DNA from: Lysobacter sp. Root690
GTDB lineage: Bacteria; Pseudomonadota; Gammaproteobacteria; Xanthomonadales; Xanthomonadaceae
Direction: 5' to 3'
NCBI RefSeq assembly: GCF_001427785.1
Contig: NZ_LMHM01000013.1
Span: forward strand, 950,394 to 999,427
DNA length: 49,034 nt
Below the pieces are notes generated by a model. The model was not told the origin of the DNA and did no database searches. It was given only the letters and a program-made list of their open reading frames with translations. The position numbers and the translations under genes are program-made. Of the stretch, positions 18,591 through 27,347 are shown in pieces. How positions within the stretch are numbered: the first letter of the stretch is position 1; every line of letters starts with the position of its first letter.

Positions 18591-20756
18591 ATGGAACCCG
18601 CAATCTCCAAGTCCATCCTGCTCGCGATCGTGCTGGCGCCGCTGCTCGGCGCCATCATCGCCGGCCTGTTCGGACGCAAAGTCGGCCGCGCCGGCTCGCA
18701 CACGATCACCATCCTCGGCGTCGCGGCCAGCTGCGCGATGTCGATGTATGTGCTGTGGCAACTGGCCGGGCAGGGCGCCTCGCCGTTCAACGAGAACGTC
18801 TACACCTGGTTCCAGATCGGCGGTTATGAGGCCCACGTCGGCTTCATGGTCGACAAGCTGACCGCGATGATGATGGTGGTCGTCACCTTCGTCTCGCTGC
18901 TGGTCCACATCTACACCATCGGCTATATGGCCGAGGACCCTGGTTACCAGCGCTTCTTCAGCTACATCTCGCTGTTCACCTTCTCGATGCTCATGCTGGT
19001 CATGAGCAACAACTTCCTGCAGCTGTTCTTCGGCTGGGAAGCGGTGGGCCTGGTGTCGTACCTGCTGATCGGTTTCTGGTTCAAGAAGCCGACCGCGGTG
19101 TTCGCCAACATGAAGGCGTTCCTGGTCAACCGCGTCGGCGACTTCGGCTTCCTGCTCGGCATCGCCGGTGTGCTGTCGATCCTGGGTTCGCTCGACTACG
19201 GCACCGTGTTCGCCAACGCCGGCACGCTGGCCGACAAGACCATTCCGGTCTGGAGCGGCAGCCTGAGCCTGTTCGGCCACACCTGGACCTTGCTGGACCA
19301 GCCGGTCGAATGGTCGGCGCCGACCGCGATCTGCATCTGTCTGTTCATCGGCGCGATGGGCAAGTCGGCGCAGGTTCCGCTGCACGTGTGGCTGCCTGAT
19401 TCGATGGAAGGCCCGACTCCGATCTCGGCGCTGATCCACGCCGCGACGATGGTGACCGCCGGCATCTTCATGGTCGCGCGCATGTCGCCGCTGTTCGAGA
19501 TGTCGCAGACCGCGCTCAACTTCGTGCTGTTCATCGGCGCCACCACCGCGTTCTGGACCGGCCTGATCGGCATCGTGCAGAACGACATCAAACGCGTGGT
19601 CGCGTACTCGACCCTGTCGCAGCTGGGCTACATGACCGTCGCGCTCGGCGTGTCGGCATACTCGGCCGCGGTGTATCACCTGATGACCCACGCCTTCTTC
19701 AAGGCGCTGCTGTTTCTGGCCGCCGGCTCGGTCATCATCGGCATGCACCACGAGCAGGACATGCGCAAGATGGGCGGACTGCGCAAGTACATGCCGATCA
19801 CCTACTGGACCAGTCTGCTCGGCACGCTGGCGTTGGTCGGCACGCCGTTCTTCGCCGGCTTCTACTCGAAGGACACCATCATCGAAGCCGCCGCGCATGC
19901 CGCGCACGGCGAGCACGCCAGCTGGATCTCGCAGTACGCCTACTGGGCGGTGCTGCTGGGCGCCTTCGTGACCGCGTTCTACAGCTTCCGCTTGCTGTAC
20001 ATGACCTTCCACGGCAAGGAGCGTTTCCGCGACGCGCATGCCGGGCACGGTCACGACGACGCACATGCGCATGACGACCATGCCGCGCATGCGCACGACG
20101 ACCACGGCAAGCACGACGATCATGCCCACGGTCACCATGGCGCGCACGAGCCGCACGAATCGCCTTGGGTGGTGACCCTGCCGCTGATCCTGCTGGCGAT
20201 CCCGTCGGTGCTGATCGGCTTCTTCACCGCCGGCCCGATGCTGTTCGGCACCGACTGGCTCGGTCACGAGAAGCAGCTGCCGTTCTTCCTCGGCGCGATC
20301 GACCTGTCGGCCGCGCGCGACACCATCGCCCAGGTCGGCGAAGAAGCCTGGCACGGCCCGATCAAGTTCGCGCTGCACGGCTTCACCGCGCCGGCGTTCT
20401 GGCTCGCCTTCTCCGGCTTCGCGCTGGCCACGATCATGTACCTGTGGAAGCCGGAACTTCCGGCCAAGGCCGCCAAGCTGTTCAAGCTGCCGATCCGCAT
20501 CCTGGAAAACAAATACGGCATGGACAATCTCTGGATCGACGGCTTCGCCGGCGGCGGCATGCAGGTCGGCAAGGCCTCGCGCGCGATCGACAGCAAGCTG
20601 ATCGACGGCGCGATCGTCAACGGCAGCGCCGGTCTGGTCGGCTTCATCGCCAACCTGACCCGCCGGGTCCAGTCCGGTTACCTCTACCACTACGCCTTCG
20701 CGATGATTATCGGCCTGATTGTGCTTCTGGCCGTCGTCATCCGGTTCTGGCAATAA
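18591..20756 (+). CDS. nuoL: NADH-quinone oxidoreductase subunit L
   Basis: NuoL (ND5 homologue, 721 residues) is the distal antiporter-like proton-pumping subunit, with the long lateral helix at its C-terminal end. The conserved core includes FFGWEAVGLVSYLLIGFW with the key Glu, GAMGKSAQVPLHVWLPDSME with the key Lys, and STLSQLGYM. An unusual insertion at about residues 482-523 is almost entirely His, Asp, Ala and Gly, built from imperfect HAHDDH-like repeats. It lies in a loop between late helices, where many homologues have a much shorter, often also His-containing, segment. It could bind metal or simply be a flexible linker. Confidence 0.96.
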   Translation: MEPAISKSILLAIVLAPLLGAIIAGLFGRKVGRAGSHTITILGVAASCAMSMYVLWQLAGQGASPFNENVYTWFQIGGYEAHVGFMVDKLTAMMMVVVTFVSLLVHIYTIGYMAEDPGYQRFFSYISLFTFSMLMLVMSNNFLQLFFGWEAVGLVSYLLIGFWFKKPTAVFANMKAFLVNRVGDFGFLLGIAGVLSILGSLDYGTVFANAGTLADKTIPVWSGSLSLFGHTWTLLDQPVEWSAPTAICICLFIGAMGKSAQVPLHVWLPDSMEGPTPISALIHAATMVTAGIFMVARMSPLFEMSQTALNFVLFIGATTAFWTGLIGIVQNDIKRVVAYSTLSQLGYMTVALGVSAYSAAVYHLMTHAFFKALLFLAAGSVIIGMHHEQDMRKMGGLRKYMPITYWTSLLGTLALVGTPFFAGFYSKDTIIEAAAHAAHGEHASWISQYAYWAVLLGAFVTAFYSFRLLYMTFHGKERFRDAHAGHGHDDAHAHDDHAAHAHDDHGKHDDHAHGHHGAHEPHESPWVVTLPLILLAIPSVLIGFFTAGPMLFGTDWLGHEKQLPFFLGAIDLSAARDTIAQVGEEAWHGPIKFALHGFTAPAFWLAFSGFALATIMYLWKPELPAKAAKLFKLPIRILENKYGMDNLWIDGFAGGGMQVGKASRAIDSKLIDGAIVNGSAGLVGFIANLTRRVQSGYLYHYAFAMIIGLIVLLAVVIRFWQ

Positions 20757-20775
20757 CCACACAAGGACCCGAGAC

Positions 20776-22293
20776 GTGAGCCCCGTGCCCTTGCTTAGCC
20801 TCCTGATCTGGCTGCCGATTCTCGGCGGCTTCGCCACCCTCGCGTTCGGCAACGAACGCGCCAACGCCGCGCGCTGGTTCGCGCTGGTCGTGGCCATCGT
20901 CACCTTCGGCCTGAGCCTGACGATGTTCACCCATGGCGACTTCACCAGCGCGACGATGCAACTGGTCGAACAGCGCGCGTGGATTCCCAGCTATGACATC
21001 CGCTATCACCTCGGCGCGGACGGCATCTCGGCGGCGCTGATCGCGTTGACCACGCTGACCTCGACCCTGGTGCTGATCAGCGCCTGGACTTCGATCGACA
21101 AGCGCGTCAGCCAGTACTACGCCGCGTTCCTGATCCTCGAAGGCCTGATGGTCGGCGTGTTCTCGGCGCTGGACTCGCTGCTGTTCTACGTCTTCTTCGA
21201 AGGCATGCTGATCCCGATGTTCATCATCATCGGCGTGTGGGGCGGTCCGCGCCGCGTGTACGCGTCGGTGAAGTTCTTCCTGTACACCTTCCTAGGCTCG
21301 GTGTTCATGCTGGTCGGGTTGATCTACCTGTACCTCAAGGGCGGCAGCTGGCAGCTCGCGGACATGTACGCGCTGCAGCTCACCGCGACCGAGCAGATGT
21401 GGATCTTCTTCGGTTTCCTGATCGCGTTCGCGGTCAAGGTGCCGATGTTCCCGGTCCACACCTGGTTGCCGGACGCGCACGTGGAAGCGCCGACCGCCGG
21501 TTCGGTGATCCTGGCGGCGATCATGTTGAAGATCGGCGGCTACGGTTTCCTGCGCTTCGTCCTGCCGATCGTGCCCGATGCCGGCCACGAGTACGCCGGG
21601 CTGGTGATCGGCCTGAGCCTGATCGCGATCATCTACGTCGGCCTGGTCGCGTTGGTCCAGGAGGACATGAAGAAGCTGATCGCGTATTCGTCGGTCTCGC
21701 ACATGGGCTTCGTCACCCTGGGCACCTTCATCGCCTTCACCCTGGTCCATAACGGCGACGTCCACGGCAGCGATGCCGCGCGCCTGGGCCTGCAGGGCGC
21801 GATGGTGCAGATGATCAGCCACGGCTTCGTGTCGGGCGCGATGTTCACCTGCGTCGGCGTGCTGTACGACCGCATGCACAGCCGCATGATCAAGGATTAC
21901 GGCGGCGTGGCCAATGTCATGCCGTGGTTCGCCGCGTTCGTGGTGCTGTTCGCGATGGCCAACTCCGGTCTGCCGGGCACCTCGGGTTTCGTCGGCGAGT
22001 TCATGGTGATCCTGGCTTCGTTCCAGGCCCATCCGCTGATCGCCTTCGGCGCGGCGACCACGCTGATCGTCGGCGCGGGCTACACGCTGTGGCTGGTCAA
22101 GCGAGTGATCTGGGGCGAAGTGGGCAACGCGCACGTCGCCGAGCTGGAAGACATCAACCCGCGCGAAGCCTTCGTGCTGGGTGTGTTCGCGGCCGGTGTG
22201 CTGGTGCTCGGCCTGTGGCCCAAGCCGCTGACCGACCTGATGGAACCGGCGATCGCCAATCTCGCCACCCAGATCGTCGCCAGCAAGTTGTAA
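20776..22293 (+). CDS. nuoM: NADH-quinone oxidoreductase subunit M
   Basis: NuoM (ND4 homologue, 505 residues) is the middle antiporter-like proton channel of complex I. The key acidic residue is in FEGMLIPMFIIIGVWGG, and the channel lysine region is VKVPMFPVHTWLPDAHVEAP. The later lysine lies in EDMKKLIAYSSVSHMGF. I chose the GTG at 20776 because ACAAGGA is just upstream and the protein then begins SPVPLLSLLIWLPILGG, the usual family start. The frame extends upstream into the end of nuoL but without family similarity. Confidence 0.95.
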   Translation: MSPVPLLSLLIWLPILGGFATLAFGNERANAARWFALVVAIVTFGLSLTMFTHGDFTSATMQLVEQRAWIPSYDIRYHLGADGISAALIALTTLTSTLVLISAWTSIDKRVSQYYAAFLILEGLMVGVFSALDSLLFYVFFEGMLIPMFIIIGVWGGPRRVYASVKFFLYTFLGSVFMLVGLIYLYLKGGSWQLADMYALQLTATEQMWIFFGFLIAFAVKVPMFPVHTWLPDAHVEAPTAGSVILAAIMLKIGGYGFLRFVLPIVPDAGHEYAGLVIGLSLIAIIYVGLVALVQEDMKKLIAYSSVSHMGFVTLGTFIAFTLVHNGDVHGSDAARLGLQGAMVQMISHGFVSGAMFTCVGVLYDRMHSRMIKDYGGVANVMPWFAAFVVLFAMANSGLPGTSGFVGEFMVILASFQAHPLIAFGAATTLIVGAGYTLWLVKRVIWGEVGNAHVAELEDINPREAFVLGVFAAGVLVLGLWPKPLTDLMEPAIANLATQIVASKL

Positions 22294-22298
22294 GCGCT

Positions 22299-22318
22299 GC
22301 GCGGGCCTCGGCCCGCGC
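22299..22318. repeat. GC-rich hairpin after nuoM
   Basis: GCGCGGGC (22299-22306) pairs with GCCCGCGC (22311-22318) around a CTCG loop, five bases after the nuoM stop. No T-tract follows. In mid-operon it probably acts as a stability or processing element. Confidence 0.5.
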
Positions 22319-22324
22319 GGTGGA

Positions 22325-22410
22325 GAAATGAGTAGAAGCGAGCAGTGAGGAACGAGTTGGAAGCGCGGACGCCGCAGCTCACTTCTCACTCCTCTGAACT
22401 CGTTCCTAGA
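22325..22410. repeat. Imperfect palindrome of GAG/TGAG/ACGAG units, nuoM-nuoN
   Basis: AGGAACGAGTT (22348-22358) and AACTCGTTCCT (22397-22407) are perfect 11-bp inverted arms. Both flanks carry further degenerate GAGTAG/GTGAG/GCGAG units (22328-22347) and their complements (CTCACTTCTCACTCCTC, 22378-22394). The element fills the nuoM-nuoN gap. It is unrelated in sequence to the GGGAATC palindrome but similar in style and location. Confidence 0.75.
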
Positions 22411-22451
22411 GCAAGGCTCGAACCGGGCCTGATCCGCCAAGAGATTCACTA

Positions 22452-23897
22452 ATGAACATGCCCGTACGGACCTTCGCCGACCTGATGCCCCTGCTGCCCG
22501 AATTGGTGGTGGTCATCGGCGCGTTCGCGCTGCTGATGCTCGATCTGTTCGTCGAGGAGCGCAATCGCATCGTCACCCACGTCGCCTCGATCGTCGTGGT
22601 CGCCATCGCGACCGCGCTGATCGCCTTCGACGTGGGCGGGCAGGGCACGGTGCTCAGCGGCATGTTCGTGCGCGATACCGCCGCCGACGGGCTCAAGCTC
22701 GGCATCGGCGTGGTCGGCATCCTGTCGCTGATCTACACCTGGCCCTACCTGCGCGCGCGCAACCTGTACAAGGGCGAGGTCGCGGTGCTGATGCTGTTCG
22801 CGATCGCCGGCATGATGTTCCTGGTCTCCGCCGGCAGCCTGGTGATGGTCTACGTCGGCCTGGAAATGCTCGCGCTGTGTTCGTACGCGCTGGTCGCGGT
22901 GGATCGCGACAGCCCGCTGGCCTCGGAAGCGGCGATCAAGTACTTCGTGCTCGGCGCGCTGGCCTCGGGCCTGTTGCTGTACGGCCTGTCGCTGATCTAC
23001 GGCGCCACCGGCAGCCTGATGCTCGACCAGATCGCGGTCGCCGGCTCGGTCGGCCCGTCCTCGCTGATGATGGTCACCGGCGTGGTGTTCGTGGTCGCCG
23101 GCATCGCCTTCAAGTTCGGCGCCGCGCCGTTTCATATGTGGCTGCCCGACGTCTACCAGGGCGCGCCGACCCCGATCACCTTGTTCATCGGCGCCGCGCC
23201 CAAGCTGGCCGCGTTCGGCATGACCTACCGCCTGCTCGATGTCGGCGCCGCCGGCCTCGACGATCACTGGCGCCTGCTGCTGGCCGGGCTGGCGGTGATC
23301 TCGCTGGCGATCGGCAACCTCAGCGCCCTGGTCCAGACCAATATCAAGCGACTGCTCGCGTATTCGACCGTCTCGCACGTCGGCTTCCTGTTCATCGGCA
23401 TGGCCGGCGGCGGCCCGCAGGGCTTCGCCGCTGCGATGTTCTACGTGATCAGCTATTCGCTGATGACCGCGGCGGCGTTCGGCGCGATCATCGTGATGTC
23501 GGGCCGCGGCTTCGAGGCCGACAAGATCGACGACTACAAGGGCCTCAACGCGCGCAACCCGTGGCTGGCCGCGATGATCCTGTGCGTGATGGCCTCGCTG
23601 GCCGGCCTGCCGCCGTTCCTGGGCTTCTGGGCCAAGCTGGCGGTGCTCAAGGCCGCGCTGCACGGCGACATGCTGTGGCTGGCGATCGTCGGTGTGGTGT
23701 TCGCGGTGGTCGGCGCGTTCTACTACCTGCGCGTGATCAAGGCGATGTACTTCGACGAGCCCGAGGGCAAGATGCCGGCGCCGAGCGAAGACCGTCCGCT
23801 GCGGGTGGTGTTCGCGGTCAACGCGCTCGCGCTGCTGACCCTGGGCCTGACCTGGAATCCGATCATGGAATGGTGCCTGCGTGCGTTTCAGGCCTGA
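22452..23897 (+). CDS. nuoN: NADH-quinone oxidoreductase subunit N
   Basis: NuoN (ND2 homologue, 481 residues) is the antiporter-like subunit nearest the quinone module. It has about 14 membrane helices. Typical segments are MVYVGLEMLALCSYALVA with the key Glu, FKFGAAPFHMWLPDVYQGAP with the channel Lys, and NIKRLLAYSTVSHVGFL. It ends the operon, about 158 bases after nuoM because of the intervening repeat, and is followed by a strong terminator. Confidence 0.97.
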   Translation: MNMPVRTFADLMPLLPELVVVIGAFALLMLDLFVEERNRIVTHVASIVVVAIATALIAFDVGGQGTVLSGMFVRDTAADGLKLGIGVVGILSLIYTWPYLRARNLYKGEVAVLMLFAIAGMMFLVSAGSLVMVYVGLEMLALCSYALVAVDRDSPLASEAAIKYFVLGALASGLLLYGLSLIYGATGSLMLDQIAVAGSVGPSSLMMVTGVVFVVAGIAFKFGAAPFHMWLPDVYQGAPTPITLFIGAAPKLAAFGMTYRLLDVGAAGLDDHWRLLLAGLAVISLAIGNLSALVQTNIKRLLAYSTVSHVGFLFIGMAGGGPQGFAAAMFYVISYSLMTAAAFGAIIVMSGRGFEADKIDDYKGLNARNPWLAAMILCVMASLAGLPPFLGFWAKLAVLKAALHGDMLWLAIVGVVFAVVGAFYYLRVIKAMYFDEPEGKMPAPSEDRPLRVVFAVNALALLTLGLTWNPIMEWCLRAFQA

Positions 23898-23921
23898 TCC
23901 GGGCCAAGCGTATTGATTCGC

Positions 23922-23957
23922 CATCGGGCCGGCTTTATGCCGGCCCGATGCGTTTTG
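23922..23957 (+). terminator. Rho-independent terminator of the nuo operon
   Basis: CATCGGGCCGGC (23922-23933) and GCCGGCCCGATG (23939-23950) form a perfect 12-bp stem with a TTTAT loop, then CGTTTTG. It stands 24 bases after the nuoN stop and should end the complex I transcript. Confidence 0.88.
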
Positions 23958-23964
23958 GGGCAGT

Positions 23965-24270
23965 GAACTTGCAGGAGCGGCGTATGCAGCGACCGCGATA
24001 CTTCGCTCGTGGCGTAGTTACGGCGAGATTCGACACCCCGTGGTTGCGGCTCGCGCTGCTCCTACAGGGGCGGCCGAAGTGCGGCGCAACGGACTGCAAC
24101 CGCGACGCTGCGCTCGTGGGGCATTCCCAGGTAGGAGCGGCGCAAGCCGCGACCGCGACACCGCGCTTACGGCGCTTACGGCGCTTACGGCGCAGATTAC
24201 GGTGCGCTGGCTACGAAGCAGGTTCGGGGTGATTGGCGCCCGCGGCCGTGGCTCGCGCCGTTCCTACCCA
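23965..24270. repeat. Degenerate GTAGGAGCGGC-type repeats and a 9-bp triplet
   Basis: Copies of an AGGAGCGGCG..GC.GCGACCGCGA motif occur at 23972-24002 and 24131-24159 (best: GTAGGAGCGGCGCAAGCCGC). Inverted or shortened traces, such as GCTCCTAC at 24057-24064 and the GCCGTTCCTACC stretch near 24258, lie between and after them. GCGCTTACG is repeated three times in tandem at 24163-24189. No gene is visible in 23958-24378; open frames read through the repeats and have no family features. Confidence 0.6.
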
Positions 24271-24378
24271 GGCCGCTGCAGCGCAGATGCCATGATCGTC
24301 GCGCCGACGGCGACGCACGCGCCTGACGCGCCCAGCGCCTCGCGATTCTTCGCTTGCATGCCATTACCGAAAAAAGAC

Positions 24379-24406
24379 TTGAAATATTTTGAACACGCTC
24401 TATTAT
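24379..24406 (+). promoter_or_regulatory. Strong sigma70-like promoter, distal to tRNA-fMet
   Basis: TTGAAA (24379-24384) and TATTAT (24401-24406) are separated by 16 bases in a locally AT-rich segment. Transcription would begin near 24412, giving about 130 bases of leader before the tRNA. It could be a second tRNA promoter or drive a separate small RNA; the leader contains GTTTCC..GGAAAC, able to fold. Confidence 0.65.
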
Positions 24407-24503
24407 TGCGGGCTCACGCAACGACATCGTTTCCACGCAGTTTCTCGCGGAAACAAACGGTCTCGAAGCGGCAGGCGCGAATCAAGTAAATCTGATTAAA
24501 CGC

Positions 24504-24532
24504 TTGCAGGAAGTTCCGCCGGCCGTTATAGT
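24504..24532 (+). promoter_or_regulatory. Promoter of tRNA-fMet
   Basis: TTGCAG (24504-24509), a 17-base spacer and TATAGT (24527-24532) place the start near 24539, only a few bases before the mature tRNA 5' end at 24544. The spacing and position suit a tRNA promoter. Confidence 0.7.
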
Positions 24533-24543
24533 GGTCGGCCTGA

Positions 24544-24620
<77 letters not shown>

Positions 24621-24633
24621 GCTTCGGCTGATG

Positions 24634-24661
24634 GAAAGCCTCTCACGAGGCTTTCTTTTTT
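24634..24661 (+). terminator. Rho-independent terminator after tRNA-fMet
   Basis: GAAAGCCTC (24634-24642), loop TCAC, GAGGCTTTC (24647-24655) and a run of six T. It is a textbook terminator 13 bases after the tRNA. Confidence 0.93.
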
Positions 24662-24727
24662 GGCCGCAGGCTTGGGCTTTGTGATCGCGCTCTGCTCGCG
24701 CGAACACACCGAAATCCAGTTGTACGG

Positions 24728-24759
24728 ACAAGGGGCCCAATGGGCCCCTTGTTGTTTTT
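24728..24759 (+). terminator. Second Rho-independent terminator upstream of rimP
   Basis: ACAAGGGGCCC (24728-24738) and GGGCCCCTTGT (24742-24752) form an 11-bp perfect stem with an AAT loop, followed by TGTTTTTC. It lies 67 bases after the first terminator. Either it is a backup stop or it ends a separate short transcript. The 304-base gap from the tRNA to rimP otherwise shows no gene. Confidence 0.85.
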
Positions 24760-24924
24760 CGGTTTCCTCAATTTGCTACGTACCACGCAGTCGCTTTTTC
24801 GATTGCGCCGGAGCACGCAACCATTCCGGAAACCTCGCGTAACGAAGATGGGTTGCACCACCAGTCGCACCCCGATCGAACAACGCTACACACCTACCTA
24901 TAAGCGCTAACGGAGAGCTGGCGA

Positions 24925-25545
24925 GTGACGGATAAGGCAACGCAAATCGCCGCATTGCTGGCCCCGACGGTCGAGTCGCTGGGCGTGGAATTGCTCGGTA
25001 TCGAATATCTGCCGGCGGCGGGCAACGCGACCCTGCGCATCTACATCGACGTGCCGGCCGCGCATGTCGACGCCGAAGGCGAACAGCCGCGCTCGGTCAC
25101 GATCGAGGAATGCGAAGCGGTCAGTCGCGAAGTGTCGGCCCAGCTCGACGTCGAAGACCCGATCAGCAGCAACTACACCCTCGAAGTCTCTTCGCCCGGC
25201 ATCGACCGTCCGCTGTTCACGCTTGAGCACTACCGCCGCTTCGTCGGCGAGACCGCCAAGGTCACGCTGAAGCTGCCGCACGAAAACCGCCGCCGTCTGC
25301 AGGGCGAGATCGTCTCGGTGGAAGGCGAGCAGGTGGCGTTCGCGATCGAAGGCATGCCCGACGGCAGCCATTTCACCGTGCCGTTCAGCAATATCGACAA
25401 GGGCCGCATCGTGCCGGACTGGGCCGCGCTGGGTTTCGCGCCGAGCAAGGGCGAACCGCCGCCGGCCCGCGCCGACAAACCCAAGCCGAAAGCCCGCCCG
25501 GGCAAGAACAAACCCTCGAAGCCGGGAGCTTCGCGAAAGAAATAA
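24925..25545 (+). CDS. rimP: Ribosome maturation factor RimP
   Basis: RimP helps mature the 30S ribosomal subunit. The 206-residue protein has the two family domains: the N-terminal part with [20 protein letters not shown] and the [14 protein letters not shown] motif (about 79-93), then the C-terminal SH3-like barrel. After residue 170 a Lys/Pro/Arg-rich tail ([15 protein letters not shown]) of about 35 residues is added; it may contact rRNA. It starts with GTG at 24925; a purine stretch CGGAGAG lies upstream. It heads the rimP-nusA-infB block. Confidence 0.93.
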   Translation: MTDKATQIAALLAPTVESLGVELLGIEYLPAAGNATLRIYIDVPAAHVDAEGEQPRSVTIEECEAVSREVSAQLDVEDPISSNYTLEVSSPGIDRPLFTLEHYRRFVGETAKVTLKLPHENRRRLQGEIVSVEGEQVAFAIEGMPDGSHFTVPFSNIDKGRIVPDWAALGFAPSKGEPPPARADKPKPKARPGKNKPSKPGASRKK

Positions 25546-25647
25546 ACAAGCATTCAGCAGTACCAGAATTTAGAGCGGTACCAAGCTTCAGCCTATTACC
25601 AACCCGAATAGCCGGCGGCCGCGAGCCGACCCGTGCGGAGTGACGAA

Positions 25648-27135
25648 ATGAGCAAGGAACTGTTGCTGGTGGTGGATGCGGTCGCCAACGAAAAGGGCGT
25701 GCCGCGCGAGGTCATCTTCGAAGCCATCGAAGCGGCGCTGGCGTCGGCCGCGAAGAAGCGCTACCACGACGAAGACGTGCTGGTGCGCGTGAGCATCGAC
25801 CAGAAAGACGGCAACTACGAAACCTTCCGCCGCATGGAAGTCGTCGCCGACGACGTGGTCATGGAATCGCCGGACCGGCAGATCCGCCTGATGGACGCGA
25901 TCGACGAAGTCGAGGGCGTGGAAGTCGGCGACTACATCGAAGAGCAGATCGAAAACCCCGATTTCGGCCGTATCGCCGCGCAGGCCGCCAAGCAGGTGAT
26001 CGTGCAGCGCGTACGCGAAGCCGAGCGCGCGCAGGTCGTCGACGGCTGGAAGGATCGCGTCGGCGAGCTGGTCACCGGCATCGTCAAGCGGGTGGAGCGC
26101 GGCAACATCTATGTCGACCTCGGCGGCAACGCCGAAGCGATCATCCCGAAGGACAAGGGCATTCCGCGCGACGTGCTGCGCGCCGGCGACCGCGTGCGCG
26201 GTTTCCTGTTCGACGTGCGCACCGAGCCGCGTGGCCCGCAGCTGTTCATCAGCCGCGCGGCTCCGGAATTCATGATGGAGCTGTTCAAGCTGGAAGTGCC
26301 GGAAGTCGGCCAGGGCCTGGTCTCGATCAAGGCCTGCGCGCGCGATCCGGGCGATCGCGCCAAGATCGCCGTGCTCGCGCACGACAACCGCACCGATCCG
26401 ATCGGCGCCTGCATCGGCATGCGCGGTTCGCGCGTGCAGGCGGTGTCGAACGAACTCAACGGCGAGCGCGTCGATATCGTGTTGTGGTCGGACAATCCGG
26501 CCCAGTTCGTGATCAACGCGATGGCGCCGGCGGAAGTGCAGTCGATCATCGTCGATGAAGAAAAGCACTCGATGGACCTGGCGGTCGCCGAGGACCGTCT
26601 GGCTCAGGCGATCGGCAAGGGCGGGCAGAACGTGCGTCTGGCCAGCCGCCTGTCGGGCTGGCAGCTCAACGTGATGACCCAGGACCAGGTGACGGCCAAG
26701 TCGGAAGCCGAGCAGAATTCGGCCCGCCAGCTGTTCCAGGACAAGCTCGAGGTCGACGAGGAAATCGCCGGCATCCTGGTCTCGGAAGGCTTCAGCACGG
26801 TCGAGGAAATCGCCTACGTGCCGGTCGGCGAGCTGTTGGCGGTGGAGGGCTTCGACGAGGACATCGTCGAGGAACTGCGCGCCCGCGCCCGCGACGCCCT
26901 GCTCAACGAGGCGCTGGCCGCCGAGGAAGAGCTCGACGAGCACCAGCCGGCCGCCGACCTGGTGTCGCTGGAAGGCATGGACGAGGCGCTGGCCTTCACC
27001 CTGGCGGCGCGCGGCGTGGTCACGCGCGACGACCTGGCCGATCTGGCGACCGACGAGTTGACCGATATCGAAGGCGTCGACGAGGAACGTGCCGCCGCCC
27101 TGATCATGGAAGCGCGCAAGCACTGGTTCGAATGA
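25648..27135 (+). CDS. nusA: Transcription termination/antitermination factor NusA
   Basis: NusA binds RNA polymerase and RNA and modulates pausing, termination and antitermination. The 495-residue protein has the N-terminal polymerase-binding domain, an S1 domain (about 132-200, GIVKRVERGNIYVDLGGNAE), two KH domains (about 200-345, with IGMRGSRVQ and IGKGGQNVRLASRLSG) and two acidic C-terminal helix-hairpin-helix repeats (about 365-495), the same length and layout as in E. coli. The ATG at 25648 (MSKELLLVVD) is chosen over an upstream GTG at 25633; GCGGAG lies upstream. Confidence 0.96.
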   Translation: MSKELLLVVDAVANEKGVPREVIFEAIEAALASAAKKRYHDEDVLVRVSIDQKDGNYETFRRMEVVADDVVMESPDRQIRLMDAIDEVEGVEVGDYIEEQIENPDFGRIAAQAAKQVIVQRVREAERAQVVDGWKDRVGELVTGIVKRVERGNIYVDLGGNAEAIIPKDKGIPRDVLRAGDRVRGFLFDVRTEPRGPQLFISRAAPEFMMELFKLEVPEVGQGLVSIKACARDPGDRAKIAVLAHDNRTDPIGACIGMRGSRVQAVSNELNGERVDIVLWSDNPAQFVINAMAPAEVQSIIVDEEKHSMDLAVAEDRLAQAIGKGGQNVRLASRLSGWQLNVMTQDQVTAKSEAEQNSARQLFQDKLEVDEEIAGILVSEGFSTVEEIAYVPVGELLAVEGFDEDIVEELRARARDALLNEALAAEEELDEHQPAADLVSLEGMDEALAFTLAARGVVTRDDLADLATDELTDIEGVDEERAAALIMEARKHWFE

Positions 27136-27288
27136 GGTGAGATGCGTCGCAAGAGGCCCGGCGAGGCGTCTTGCGGCAAACCGAGAATCGGCCAGTGGCC
27201 GGTCTCGGATTCGCAGGATCGGGCATTGGCCCGGTCCGCGGGCAGGCCAGAAGGCTTGCGCGAGCCGGTGCAAGGGCGCGCGCGGGGC

Positions 27289-27294
27289 TAGAAT
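27289..27294 (+). promoter_or_regulatory. Possible -10 element before infB
   Basis: TAGAAT occurs in GGGGCTAGAATGGCGCC, 53 bases before the infB start. No -35 with 16-18 bp spacing stands out. It could allow infB expression apart from nusA. The 212-base nusA-infB gap also has a CGCAAGA/TCTTGCG inverted repeat (27149-27176 region). Confidence 0.35.
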
Positions 27295-27347
27295 GGCGCC
27301 ATCACGCGCGGGATGCGTCCCGCGCCAAGAAGGACACGGAAAACCGA

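Noticed and set aside
18282-20945. 887-codon minus-strand frame, and similar ones opposite nuoM and nuoN
   Set aside because: Antisense of NuoK/L/M; rich in Asp/His/Arg/Gln with no recognisable motifs, as expected for shadows of membrane-protein genes.
24163-24189. Tandem 9-bp repeats as a CRISPR array
   Set aside because: Units are far too short and have no spacers or cas genes nearby.
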